DNA of 64,000 nt from DASYXZ01 sp035946625. GTDB lineage: Bacteria; Acidobacteriota; Terriglobia; UBA7540. Positions within the stretch are counted from its first letter, which is position 1, and every line of letters begins with the position of its first letter. Below are positions 34,825 to 42,795 of the stretch, piece by piece. The notes under the pieces were generated by a model. It saw nothing but the letters and a program-made list of their open reading frames with translations, had not been told where the DNA came from and did not search any database. Location: contig DASYZE010000090.1 in the NCBI GenBank assembly GCA_035946625.1, positions 1-64,000 on the forward strand, given 5' to 3'. The position numbers and the translations under genes were made by a program.

Positions 34825-35391
34825 TTAATGAGGCAGGAATTTGGAGGTGTAGGGCGAATTCCGCTCTGAACCCACTCCCGACCGGCGGTAGTGACCGGAG
34901 GGACCTTCACCCAGAAACTCGGAGAACCAGGCTTCGTGTTCGATCTCTTCGTGCAGGATGCCCAGCGCCAGGTCATAAGTGCGGTGGTCTTTGCCTGCGG
35001 TGTAATTGCAAATCGCGGTATAGCCCGCCACGGCGCAACGCTCCGCGCCCACCAGGACCTGGAGCATGGCCTTGACGTCGGTGGGATCCTTGGGCAAATG
35101 GGCAGGAGGGCAAGCCGAGATGTCATGAAACTGATTCATGTTGTCGGGCAGCTTTCCGCCCAATTCGTAGATGCGGGGAACCAAAGCTTCGAAATGATTT
35201 CGATCTTCGATGCGAGCATCTTCGGTGATCTCCTTCAGCCCCTCGCCATCGAGTCCAATCAGGTTCACCCGAAGAATGGTGTAGTAATAAAAAGTGGTCA
35301 GTTCGGCGGAAGCGTTGCGTAAAAGCATGTCCAGCAGCTTATCAACGTCAATTCCCGCCTTTTGCACAACTTCACGAGCTACTCGAGCCAT
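34825..35391 (-). CDS. Dps-like ferritin (DPSL type)
   Basis: 188 residues, ferritin-like four-helix protein. Di-iron ligands are visible: E30 (SAELTTFYYY), E62 and H66 (EDRNHFE), E117 (GAERCAV) and E149/H152 (HEEIEHE). C94 and C119, 25 residues apart, match the cysteine pair that marks the thioferritin/DPSL subclass known from archaea and some bacteria. It would form a 12-subunit cage that oxidises iron with peroxide and protects DNA. It is convergent with rpe. Confidence 0.8.
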   Translation of the reverse strand: MARVAREVVQKAGIDVDKLLDMLLRNASAELTTFYYYTILRVNLIGLDGEGLKEITEDARIEDRNHFEALVPRIYELGGKLPDNMNQFHDISACPPAHLPKDPTDVKAMLQVLVGAERCAVAGYTAICNYTAGKDHRTYDLALGILHEEIEHEAWFSEFLGEGPSGHYRRSGVGSERNSPYTSKFLPH

Positions 35392-35877
35392 GGTACGTCC
35401 TCCCTTATTGAGTTGTGACTACCCTTTGAATTTAAAACCCAAGAATTTATGCCTCAACTACTTGCCGTCGCCGATTCGGATGACTTTACTTCCACAAAAC
35501 CGAAATGATGCGGATAGATTTCCGGCGCAAATTTTCTATGAGCCTTGAGATTGCCAGATTCACCGGGGTGAGTCAAGAGCGGAGCAAGTCGTCCAAGACG
35601 GTATCCCGCGTCTACCATCCATAAGGAACGTCAACCAACCAGAACAGCGTGAATTCGCTGCCTGGACCGGGATTTTGGGAACATCCAATATTTCAAATTA
35701 ACCATTTAAGAAATAGAGAGGCCTGGGATAGCCCCCAAGGGCCAAAAAGGTCTTGACATTCAAAGCTGGCGTGGCATAAACTCGCGCCGTTTCAGAAACC
35801 CATTAAATTTCTCATTTGGCGCCATCGCGGCGACTGAAAATGCCGTCCAAGCCGATCCAGCAAAGGAGTCTTAAGCC
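35392..35877. other. 486-base intergenic region, divergent promoters
   Basis: Separates the ferritin gene from the FecR-like gene. It is AT-richer than the genes. It contains the sigma-70 promoter at 35753-35781; no other gene or RNA was recognised. Confidence 0.5.
35753..35781 (+). promoter_or_regulatory. Sigma-70 promoter of the FecR-like gene
   Basis: Consensus TTGACA at 35753-35758 and ATAAAC at 35776-35781, spacer 17. About 95 bases of leader precede the ATG. Confidence 0.65.
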
Positions 35878-36744
35878 ATGTTGGGCAAAACTTCCAAGTT
35901 GTTTTTCATCCTGGGCGTGATTCTCGCCTTGGGCGTGGTCCCGAGCTATGCAGCCTCGGCAGTGGTGGGGTCGGTGGCCGGGGGTACGAACGCGACCATC
36001 GGGGGACGCGCGTTGACGCCCAACACAACACTGTTCAGCGGTGACAGCCTGCAAGTGAGAGACGGTGCGGCCGTGGTGGCAATGGGTATGGGAAGCCGCA
36101 TGGTGTTTGGCCAGGAAACAGTGGCCTCCTTTGAGCGCGGGACGGATGAAGTGACCGTGACGCTGGGACAAGGGAGCGTGGCGACATATCACCCGGCGGA
36201 TGGAGTTCCCTTTCGCGTGAAAGCGGGTGAGGTTTCGGTGCTGGCGGGGAAGGGCTACAAGAGTTTGGGTGAAGTGGCGATGATCAACGGCATAGTAGTG
36301 GTGACCGCGAAAGATGGGACATTGAAAGTGGAAGGCCCGAACCGGTCGATGGATTTGACGAAAGGGCAGACGATCGCGATCACCCCCAAGACGGCGAGAT
36401 CACCGGCACCTGGTCAGGCGGCAGGAGCGGGCGCAGCGGCATCGCATATGACGACGGCGCAGTGGGTGTCCATCGCTGGGCTGGGCGCGGGAGGGGTCGC
36501 AGGGACGATTGGCATTGTAGATCTGCACAAGATCAACAACACGAAAGCTTTGACGGTCAAGGCGGATGCCGATGCCCTGGCAGCGGACGCAGACGCGAAG
36601 GCCGCAGCGCAGGCGGCCGCCAATGCGGCCGCTCAGGCGATCTTGGCAAACCAGAATGCGGTCGCGGCTGGAATGCTTGCTTCACAGGTCTGCCTGGAAT
36701 TAAGTCCCACCAATCCGAACTGCGCCTTCAACCCGGGTCATTAA
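35878..36744 (+). CDS. FecR-domain-like secreted protein
   Basis: 288 residues. The signal peptide (about 7-25, ending SYA) is followed by a beta-rich FecR-like domain (about 28-170: GGRALTPNTTLFSGDSLQV, GSRMVFGQETVASF, VKAGEVSVLAGKGY, LTKGQTIAI). Then come a glycine-rich hydrophobic segment (IAGLGAGGVAGTIGIVDL) and an Ala/Asp-rich helical tail (ADADALAADADAKAAAQ) that ends in a Cys pair. AAAGGAG precedes the ATG. A consensus promoter and a good terminator frame it as a single, probably well-expressed transcript. The function is unknown. Confidence 0.75.
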   Translation: MLGKTSKLFFILGVILALGVVPSYAASAVVGSVAGGTNATIGGRALTPNTTLFSGDSLQVRDGAAVVAMGMGSRMVFGQETVASFERGTDEVTVTLGQGSVATYHPADGVPFRVKAGEVSVLAGKGYKSLGEVAMINGIVVVTAKDGTLKVEGPNRSMDLTKGQTIAITPKTARSPAPGQAAGAGAAASHMTTAQWVSIAGLGAGGVAGTIGIVDLHKINNTKALTVKADADALAADADAKAAAQAAANAAAQAILANQNAVAAGMLASQVCLELSPTNPNCAFNPGH

Positions 36745-36772
36745 GGCGGTTCGAGAAGAAAGTGATTTAAGG

Positions 36773-36818
36773 ATGGGCGGCAAGCAGGAACATAACCTGT
36801 CGCCGCCCATTTTATTTT
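36773..36818 (+). terminator. Rho-independent terminator of the FecR-like gene
   Basis: ATGGGCGGC and GCCGCCCAT form a 9-bp stem with an inner CAGG/CCTG stem, followed by TTTATTTTT. It is 28 bases after the stop. Confidence 0.85.
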
Positions 36819-36904
36819 TGGTTGACTTCAATGAATTGGTGGAAGACGGGCGGAAGGTTCCTCGCGTCCATAAGAATGGACAGAGCCAGGAAGAATTTCT
36901 GAAT

Positions 36905-38203
36905 TTAAATTGCCTCGGAAACCCGCCTGATTTTGGCGCCGACCTTGCTCAGTTTTTCTTCGATACGTTCATAGCCGCGATCAATGTGGTAAACCCGGTC
37001 GATCAGCGTCTCACCTTCGGCGGCGAGACCGGCCAGAACGAGCGAGGCGGAGGCGCGAAGGTCTGAGGCTTGCACCATCGCTCCGCTCAGAGGCGTCTTG
37101 CCTTTCACCACGGCCCGCCTGCCTTCCACGGTGATGTCGGCGCCCAACCGCAGGAGCTCCTGAGCGTGAAGGAACCGGTTCTCGAAAATGGTCTCGGTAA
37201 TCACGCAGGAGCCCACCGCCTGAGTCATCAGCGCCATGTATTGCGCTTGCATGTCAGTGGCAAAGCCGGGATATTCCTGGGTGATTACATCCACGGCGTT
37301 CAATGGGGCTGAAGATTGAACTTCCATACGATGCCAGGGTCCCTTCGTGCTGACTTGGGAATCGAGCTTTGAAACTTTCACTCCCACTTCCGCCAATTTC
37401 GCGACGACGGCAGTGAGGTGGCCGGGATGAACGTCTTCCAGGGTGAGGCGGCCGCCCGTGATGGCGGCGGCGGTCAGAAATGTTCCGGCCTCGATCCGAT
37501 CGGGAATGATGGTGTGGTCCGCCCCGCGGAGCCTGGCCACGCCGCGGATGCGAATCATGCCCGTGCCGGCGCCCTCAATGGAAGCGCCCATCTTGTTGAG
37601 CAGGTCGGCGAGGTCTACCACTTCCGGCTCGCTGGCGCAATTTTCGAGCAGCGTCTCGCCCTCCGCAAGCGTGGCGGCCATCATCAGGTTTTCCGTTCCG
37701 GTTACGGAGATGTTGTCAAAATAAAAGGGCGCGCCCTTCAGGCGATCAGCGCGCGTGTTCACATACCCATGATCCATTTCCACCTTGACGCCCAGTGCTT
37801 CCAGTCCTTTTAAGTGAAGATTAATGGGGCGCGCGCCGATGGCACAGCCGCCAGGCAAGGAAACGCGGGCTTGCCCAAAGCGAGCCACCAGCGGACCCAG
37901 GACCAGAACCGAGGCGCGCATTTGCTTGACCAGTTCGTAAGGCGCAAGCGAGTTTTCGAGTCGTCGCGCCTGGATCTCGACCCGATTGCCGTGCTCCTCG
38001 TGCTGGACGGCGGAATCGACGCCCAATTCATCCAGCAGGCTGCGCATGGTGCCGATATCGCGGACGCGGGGCACGTTGCGAAGGACTACCCGCTGATCGG
38101 TGAGCAGCGCCGCCGCCATGGCCGGCAGAGCCGCGTTTTTGGCCCCGCTCACGCGTATTTGTCCTTCCAGCGGCTTGCCACCTTCAATCAGGAATTTGTC
38201 CAT
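36905..38203 (-). CDS. murA: UDP-N-acetylglucosamine 1-carboxyvinyltransferase
   Basis: 432 residues from ATG 38203 (MDKFLIEGG, the usual MurA start); a longer in-frame reading is not supported. K22/N23 lie in GAKNAALPA, and catalytic C120 in LPGGCAIGARP is present, so the enzyme should be fosfomycin-sensitive. It adds enolpyruvate to UDP-GlcNAc, the first committed step of UDP-MurNAc synthesis. It sits downstream of nagA and murQ on the same strand, linking recycling to new synthesis. Confidence 0.97.
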   Translation of the reverse strand: MDKFLIEGGKPLEGQIRVSGAKNAALPAMAAALLTDQRVVLRNVPRVRDIGTMRSLLDELGVDSAVQHEEHGNRVEIQARRLENSLAPYELVKQMRASVLVLGPLVARFGQARVSLPGGCAIGARPINLHLKGLEALGVKVEMDHGYVNTRADRLKGAPFYFDNISVTGTENLMMAATLAEGETLLENCASEPEVVDLADLLNKMGASIEGAGTGMIRIRGVARLRGADHTIIPDRIEAGTFLTAAAITGGRLTLEDVHPGHLTAVVAKLAEVGVKVSKLDSQVSTKGPWHRMEVQSSAPLNAVDVITQEYPGFATDMQAQYMALMTQAVGSCVITETIFENRFLHAQELLRLGADITVEGRRAVVKGKTPLSGAMVQASDLRASASLVLAGLAAEGETLIDRVYHIDRGYERIEEKLSKVGAKIRRVSEAI

Positions 38204-38316
38204 TGATCTTTTCTTCGTCCTTAATCTTGCAAGCTGATGGAAGAGCCCTACCCCCTGCCACTCCGGGAGTAATGAGGAATCTGAGTGATTGACTCTAAGA
38301 CATCGAGAGATCCCTC

Positions 38317-38332
38317 TCCGTCGGCTGACGGA
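38317..38332. repeat. Palindrome TCCGTCGGCTGACGGA (copy 4)
   Basis: Identical to 2694-2709. It is framed by ATCCCTCTC...TCGGGATGACAT, and the same frame surrounds a different hairpin (CCCGCACCTGCGGG) at 18881-18894. It lies between nagA and murA. Confidence 0.75.
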
Positions 38333-38397
38333 TCGGGATGACATGCCGGGTAGTTTTTCATCGTCCTCCTGAAGGACCCTTTATTTTCCATCAGCGA

Positions 38398-39588
38398 TCA
38401 CGCCGGCGCGACTACAGGCCGGCCTCTGAGGTACGCTTGCCGGACAACATAGTTTGCGTCCAGAACCGCAAGGTCCGCGTCCGCCCCGGCTGCGATTACA
38501 CCCTTTTGTTTTTCCAATCCCAATAATTTTGCGGGGTTCAAAGTGGCGCACGGCAGGCACTCCTTAAAGCTGAATCCGGTGAATTTCGCCAGATTCCGCA
38601 GGGCCTGCTCGAGCACGATGCTGCTGCCCGCCAGGTTGCCCTCAGCGGTGCGGCAGACGCCGCCAACCACATTGACGGAGAACTGTCCCAACTGGTAAGT
38701 GCCGTCTGGCATGCCCGTGGCGCTCAGGCTGTCTGTGATCAGGATAACGCGCTTTAGTCCCATGGACCGAACCATCAGGCGGACAGCGGCGGGATCAACG
38801 TGCAGTCCGTCGCAGATGAGTTCCGCGCTCACGTGATCGTCGGTCAGGGCGGCGGCGATAATCCCAGGGTCGCGGTGGGAGAAAGGGCGCATGGCATTGT
38901 AAAGGTGGACGGCGTGGGTGGCTCCAGCGGCGATAGCTGCTTCCGCTTCTGCATAGGTGGCATTGGAGTGGCCGATCCCCACGCGCACTCCCCGTCCGCG
39001 CGCATATTCAAGCAACGCCAGAGAGCCTTCCATTTCTGGGGCCAGGTCGAGCACCAAAGCAGCGCCGCCCGTGGCATCCAGAATTTTCCTGAGAATATCG
39101 AGATTCGGCTTTTGGATGTCGGCGGCCGGATGAGCGCCGCGCCGGATGACGTTTAGAAACGGGCCTTCGAAATGAACTCCCAGTGGCTGAGCTACGGCCG
39201 CCCCAAGAACAGAATCCGATGAGCGCGCCGCATTAACGATCTCGCCGAGCCCTGTGGCTGATTCGATCGTCCGGTCAATGCCCGCCGTGACGGTGGTGGC
39301 CAGGTAGGAAGTAGTCCCGTGGCGGGCGAGAAAAGCTCCAATGGTGGATACTGCCGCGGAAGTGGCTTCCATGAAGTCATGGCCGGCTGCACCGTGAATG
39401 TGCATGTCAACAAACCCGGGCGCGATGATTCGGTCTCTGTGATCGATGACGTTGGAGCCAGCGGGAATGTTCACGGAGTTCCTGGATCCGACTTCGGCGA
39501 TACGGTGGCTGTCTACCAGGATGACGCCGTTTTCGATTTCCTCTGACGGCGTAAGAACGGTTCCGGCCAGGATGGTTGTGATGGCCAT
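38398..39588 (-). CDS. nagA: N-acetylglucosamine-6-phosphate deacetylase
   Basis: 396 residues from ATG 39588, which overlaps the murQ stop (TAATG) with GAGGAG upstream. Amidohydrolase motifs are FVDMHIHGAAG (HxH), GVHFEGPFLN (metal-binding Glu), GIGHSNA, VHLYNAM and catalytic D in ITDSLSATG. It deacetylates GlcNAc-6-phosphate, the product of MurQ, to glucosamine-6-phosphate. The tight coupling to murQ supports a role in cell-wall amino-sugar recycling. Confidence 0.96.
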   Translation of the reverse strand: MAITTILAGTVLTPSEEIENGVILVDSHRIAEVGSRNSVNIPAGSNVIDHRDRIIAPGFVDMHIHGAAGHDFMEATSAAVSTIGAFLARHGTTSYLATTVTAGIDRTIESATGLGEIVNAARSSDSVLGAAVAQPLGVHFEGPFLNVIRRGAHPAADIQKPNLDILRKILDATGGAALVLDLAPEMEGSLALLEYARGRGVRVGIGHSNATYAEAEAAIAAGATHAVHLYNAMRPFSHRDPGIIAAALTDDHVSAELICDGLHVDPAAVRLMVRSMGLKRVILITDSLSATGMPDGTYQLGQFSVNVVGGVCRTAEGNLAGSSIVLEQALRNLAKFTGFSFKECLPCATLNPAKLLGLEKQKGVIAAGADADLAVLDANYVVRQAYLRGRPVVAPA

Positions 39589-40535
39589 TAAAACAGGCTC
39601 CTCGAAGATTTGGCTTTGCGGACGCGCGTTTCCTGCTTCCATTTCCCATAGGTGTCACGAAGTGTGCGCGCGATATTCTTACTCTCTTCGAGCAAACGCA
39701 AGGCGTCGCGCCGGGAAATATTTTTCCAGAGCATCAAAAGCGCCACGGGCAGGTGCCGGCCGGATGCTTCGAGGGTACGCGAAGCAACCCCTGGACTCAC
39801 CCCGGTGGCTTTGGAGAGCATCAATTCGCCGCGCTTCCTAAGTTTCGCACTGTTCATGCTTAGGTGCACCATCCAACTTGAAAGGACGCGGCCCACCCGC
39901 ACCATGCTGGCGGTGGAAAGCATGTTCAAAACCAATTTCTGCGCGGTGCCCGCCTTCATGCGGGTAGAGCCGGCGATTACTTCCGGACCGACCACGGTGG
40001 CTATGGTCACGTCGGCCAGTTTTCGCATGGGCGCCCGAGGATTGGCCGTGACCGCGATGGTGGCCGCACCCAAATTTCGCGCGTAGCGCAGTCCGGCCAT
40101 CGGGTAAGGCGTGCGCCCGCTGGCCGAGATGCCCACTAGCGCGTCGAAGTGGCTCAATTTGATGTTTTGCAAATCGCGGACAGCCTGGTGAGGGTCGTCT
40201 TCAGCGCCCTCGATGGGTTTGAACATTGAATCTGGTGCGCCTGCCATCACCGCCACCACGCGGTCCGTTCCAAAAGTGGGGATGCACTCGGCGGCGTCGA
40301 GCACGGCCAGGCGGCCACTGGTCCCGGCGCCGATGTAGACCATCCTGCCGCCCCTCTCGAGCGCCCCAACAATCAAGTCTACGGCGCGCTCGATCTGCGG
40401 AATCGCGCGCCTTACCGCGGCTGCGACTTTGTCGTCCTCGCGATTGATGATGCGCAATATTTCGCGCGTCGACTTGGTGTCAAGCGAGGCAGATGCCGGA
40501 TTTTCGCGTTCGGTGATGCGCAATGGTGCGGCCAT
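39588..40535 (-). CDS. murQ: N-acetylmuramic acid 6-phosphate etherase
   Basis: 315 residues. SIS-domain motifs are VYIGAGTSGRLAVLDAAE (with E83, the catalytic acid/base) and the EGAED segment at 109-113; GISASGRTPYP and STRMKAGTAQKLVLNM are also typical. It cleaves the lactyl ether of MurNAc-6-phosphate to GlcNAc-6-phosphate and D-lactate. The C-terminus extends slightly beyond the usual end with a basic tail. It overlaps nagA by one base. The inverted repeat upstream (ATGATGAATGA with TCATTCATCAT, about 40580-40665) separates it from the symporter gene. Confidence 0.96.
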   Translation of the reverse strand: MAAPLRITERENPASASLDTKSTREILRIINREDDKVAAAVRRAIPQIERAVDLIVGALERGGRMVYIGAGTSGRLAVLDAAECIPTFGTDRVVAVMAGAPDSMFKPIEGAEDDPHQAVRDLQNIKLSHFDALVGISASGRTPYPMAGLRYARNLGAATIAVTANPRAPMRKLADVTIATVVGPEVIAGSTRMKAGTAQKLVLNMLSTASMVRVGRVLSSWMVHLSMNSAKLRKRGELMLSKATGVSPGVASRTLEASGRHLPVALLMLWKNISRRDALRLLEESKNIARTLRDTYGKWKQETRVRKAKSSRSLF

Positions 40536-40675
40536 GGATTAAGTAACCAGGGCTGAAGCCGCGAGGGCGGGAGGAAAAAACGAATGATGAATGACGATTG
40601 AAGAACGCCGAAGGCAAATCGTTTCAAAGCGTCTTTCTTAATTCATAATTTATCATTCATCATTCATAATTTCTT

Positions 40676-42493
40676 CTACCGGTCGCCTCTTCCCGAAAGT
40701 GTTTCCCAGCCGCGGCGCGAGAGGTCCCAATAGATGCCGTACCCTGCCGCCGCCGCGATCACCAGGAAAATCAGGCCGGTGGTCGCCGAACCCAGAAGCA
40801 TTTCGCCTATTCCAAACATGGCCATATAAACCATCAGGCAGCCGAGAAGCCAGTCCATCAGATTATACAAAACATCATGGACGGGCGCGATTTCCGGCGC
40901 CAGAGCGGCAATCGGTTTCCATCCGGTGATCCCGGGCCGGACGCGCTTGTAAAATTCGAGCAGTTTGGATTGCGGCTCGGGATCGGTCATCAACGTGACC
41001 GTTATCCACACCACCGAAGTTATGAGGATGGTGAGCAGCAGAGTTTTCGCGAACACCTCCGACGCCGTGCCGGAAAACTGAATAAGCGCCTCGCCGTTAA
41101 GCTTGATTTGGAGAAGCGCGGTGGTGACCGCCGCCGCGGTCATGGCCGAAACCTCCGACCAGGCGTTAATCCGCCACCAGTACCAGCGCAGCAGGTAGAC
41201 CGCCCCGGTTCCCGCGCCCACGCCCAGAAGCAGTTGCCATGCGCCAGCCACCGAGGTCATCACCAGCGAAACGCCGGCGCCGAGCACCGCGAGCAGCGCC
41301 GTGGCCACTTTCGAAGCGGAAACGTAATGGCGCTCCGGCTTTCCCGGCGAGAGGAAGCGACGGTAGAAATCGTTGACGATGTATGACGATCCCCAATTGA
41401 GCTGGGTGGCGATGGTGGACATATAGGCGGCGGCAAACGCGGCCAGCATCAAGCCGCTCCAGGCGTGAGGCAGGTAATCCACCCAGACTTTGATGAAGCC
41501 GATTCCGGTTTCCTTGTTCTTCAGATCGGGGTAAAGAATGATGGAGGCGAGCGCGGTGAGTATCCACGGCCAGCTTCGAATGGCGTATTGGGCGATGTTG
41601 AACCAGAGCGTGGCGCCAAGCGAATGCTTCTCATCCTTGGCGGAGAAAATTCGCTGGGCCACGTATCCGCCGCCGCCCGGCTCGGCGCCGGGATACCAAT
41701 TAGCCCACCAGCTCAGGCCCACGAAGGCGAGAAAAAGAGTGAAGGGCATCCAGGCAGAGTGCGGGTCCGGAATGAAATCGAGGATGGACCCGGTGCCACC
41801 ATGCGCGGCTCGCTGGGCGGCGTCCACCGCGCCCAGCTTGGTGATCAAGGCATTCATTCCGCCGACAGCGCGCACGCCATAATAAGCGAGCACCGTCACC
41901 ATGGTCATTTTCAGCACAAATTGGATCAGGTCTGTCCACAAGACGCCCCACAGGCCGGAGATGAAGGTGTAGAAGCTGGTGATGGCAATGATTCCGAAAA
42001 TGACCAGTACCGATTGAAACCGGGTGAGGCCAAGAACCGTGCCGAGAATCTGCTCCATGGCCAGATTGACCCAGCCAACGATGAGGCAGTTCATCAGGAT
42101 GCCAAAATAGAGCGCGCGGAATCCACGCAGGAAGGCGGCGGGCTTGCCGGCATAACGCAATTCCACCAACTCCGCGTCCGTTACAATTTCCGCTCTTCGC
42201 CACAAACGGGCAAAGAAAAAAACGGTCATCATGCCGCTGAAGCACATGCTCCACCAGAACCAATTTCCGGCGATGCCCTGGGTGGCGACGAGTCCGGTAA
42301 CCGCCAGGGGCGTGTCGGCGGCAAACGTGGCGGCCACCATCGAGGTGCCCGCCAGCCACCAGCTCACTTCGCGTCCAGACAAGAAATAATCTCCGGTGCT
42401 CCCGCTCGCCTTTTTGCGGTAATAGAGACCGATCAGAAGGTTGACGAGGAAATACCCGGCAACCACCAACCAGTCTCCATAAGTAATTTTCAT
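40676..42493 (-). CDS. Sodium/solute symporter (SSS family), probable amino-sugar importer
   Basis: 605 residues with about 14 hydrophobic segments. The SSS signature is seen in GDYFLSGREVSWWLAGTSM at the start, then the VTDAELVELRYAGKPAAFLRG region and the PHAWSGLMLAAFAAAYMST segment. AAAGGAAC precedes the ATG. It is co-directional with murQ-nagA-murA, 140 bases upstream of murQ. Family members of this length carry sugars or sugar acids; MurNAc or GlcNAc as cargo is inferred from context only. Confidence 0.85.
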   Translation of the reverse strand: MKITYGDWLVVAGYFLVNLLIGLYYRKKASGSTGDYFLSGREVSWWLAGTSMVAATFAADTPLAVTGLVATQGIAGNWFWWSMCFSGMMTVFFFARLWRRAEIVTDAELVELRYAGKPAAFLRGFRALYFGILMNCLIVGWVNLAMEQILGTVLGLTRFQSVLVIFGIIAITSFYTFISGLWGVLWTDLIQFVLKMTMVTVLAYYGVRAVGGMNALITKLGAVDAAQRAAHGGTGSILDFIPDPHSAWMPFTLFLAFVGLSWWANWYPGAEPGGGGYVAQRIFSAKDEKHSLGATLWFNIAQYAIRSWPWILTALASIILYPDLKNKETGIGFIKVWVDYLPHAWSGLMLAAFAAAYMSTIATQLNWGSSYIVNDFYRRFLSPGKPERHYVSASKVATALLAVLGAGVSLVMTSVAGAWQLLLGVGAGTGAVYLLRWYWWRINAWSEVSAMTAAAVTTALLQIKLNGEALIQFSGTASEVFAKTLLLTILITSVVWITVTLMTDPEPQSKLLEFYKRVRPGITGWKPIAALAPEIAPVHDVLYNLMDWLLGCLMVYMAMFGIGEMLLGSATTGLIFLVIAAAAGYGIYWDLSRRGWETLSGRGDR

Positions 42494-42795
42494 TTAAGTT
42501 CCTTTGGTGGAAGCGCTCGTTGACATAAACAGCGCGCCAGTATATAGCAGAAGATGTTGGGCGGGAAGTTGAATATGGAACCGCGAGAATGCTCGCGAAC
42601 CTAGTGGATAAGATCTCTGTTTACAGGATCACTCGATTTCTCTGGCTCCCCCCAATAGCGCCCCGAGCTCGAAGTCAAAACGAATTATTGCGTCAGCATG
42701 AAATGGGATGTATATTTTGAGGCGGTATAGAATTTGCCACGATGCCGCGGGCTGATTGCCAACCACAACCGAAGTTTCATCCTCAAGGGGGGATC
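42494..42795. other. 302-base divergent promoter region
   Basis: Between the symporter and the haem/ankyrin gene. A TATATAG-type AT-rich element near 42541 could be a -10 for the minus-strand genes. A GGGGGGATC ribosome-binding site precedes 42796. No gene was seen. Confidence 0.45.

Noticed and set aside
34017..35126. A 369-codon minus-strand frame over rpe and the ferritin region
   Set aside because: Overlaps two well-supported genes and has no family features.
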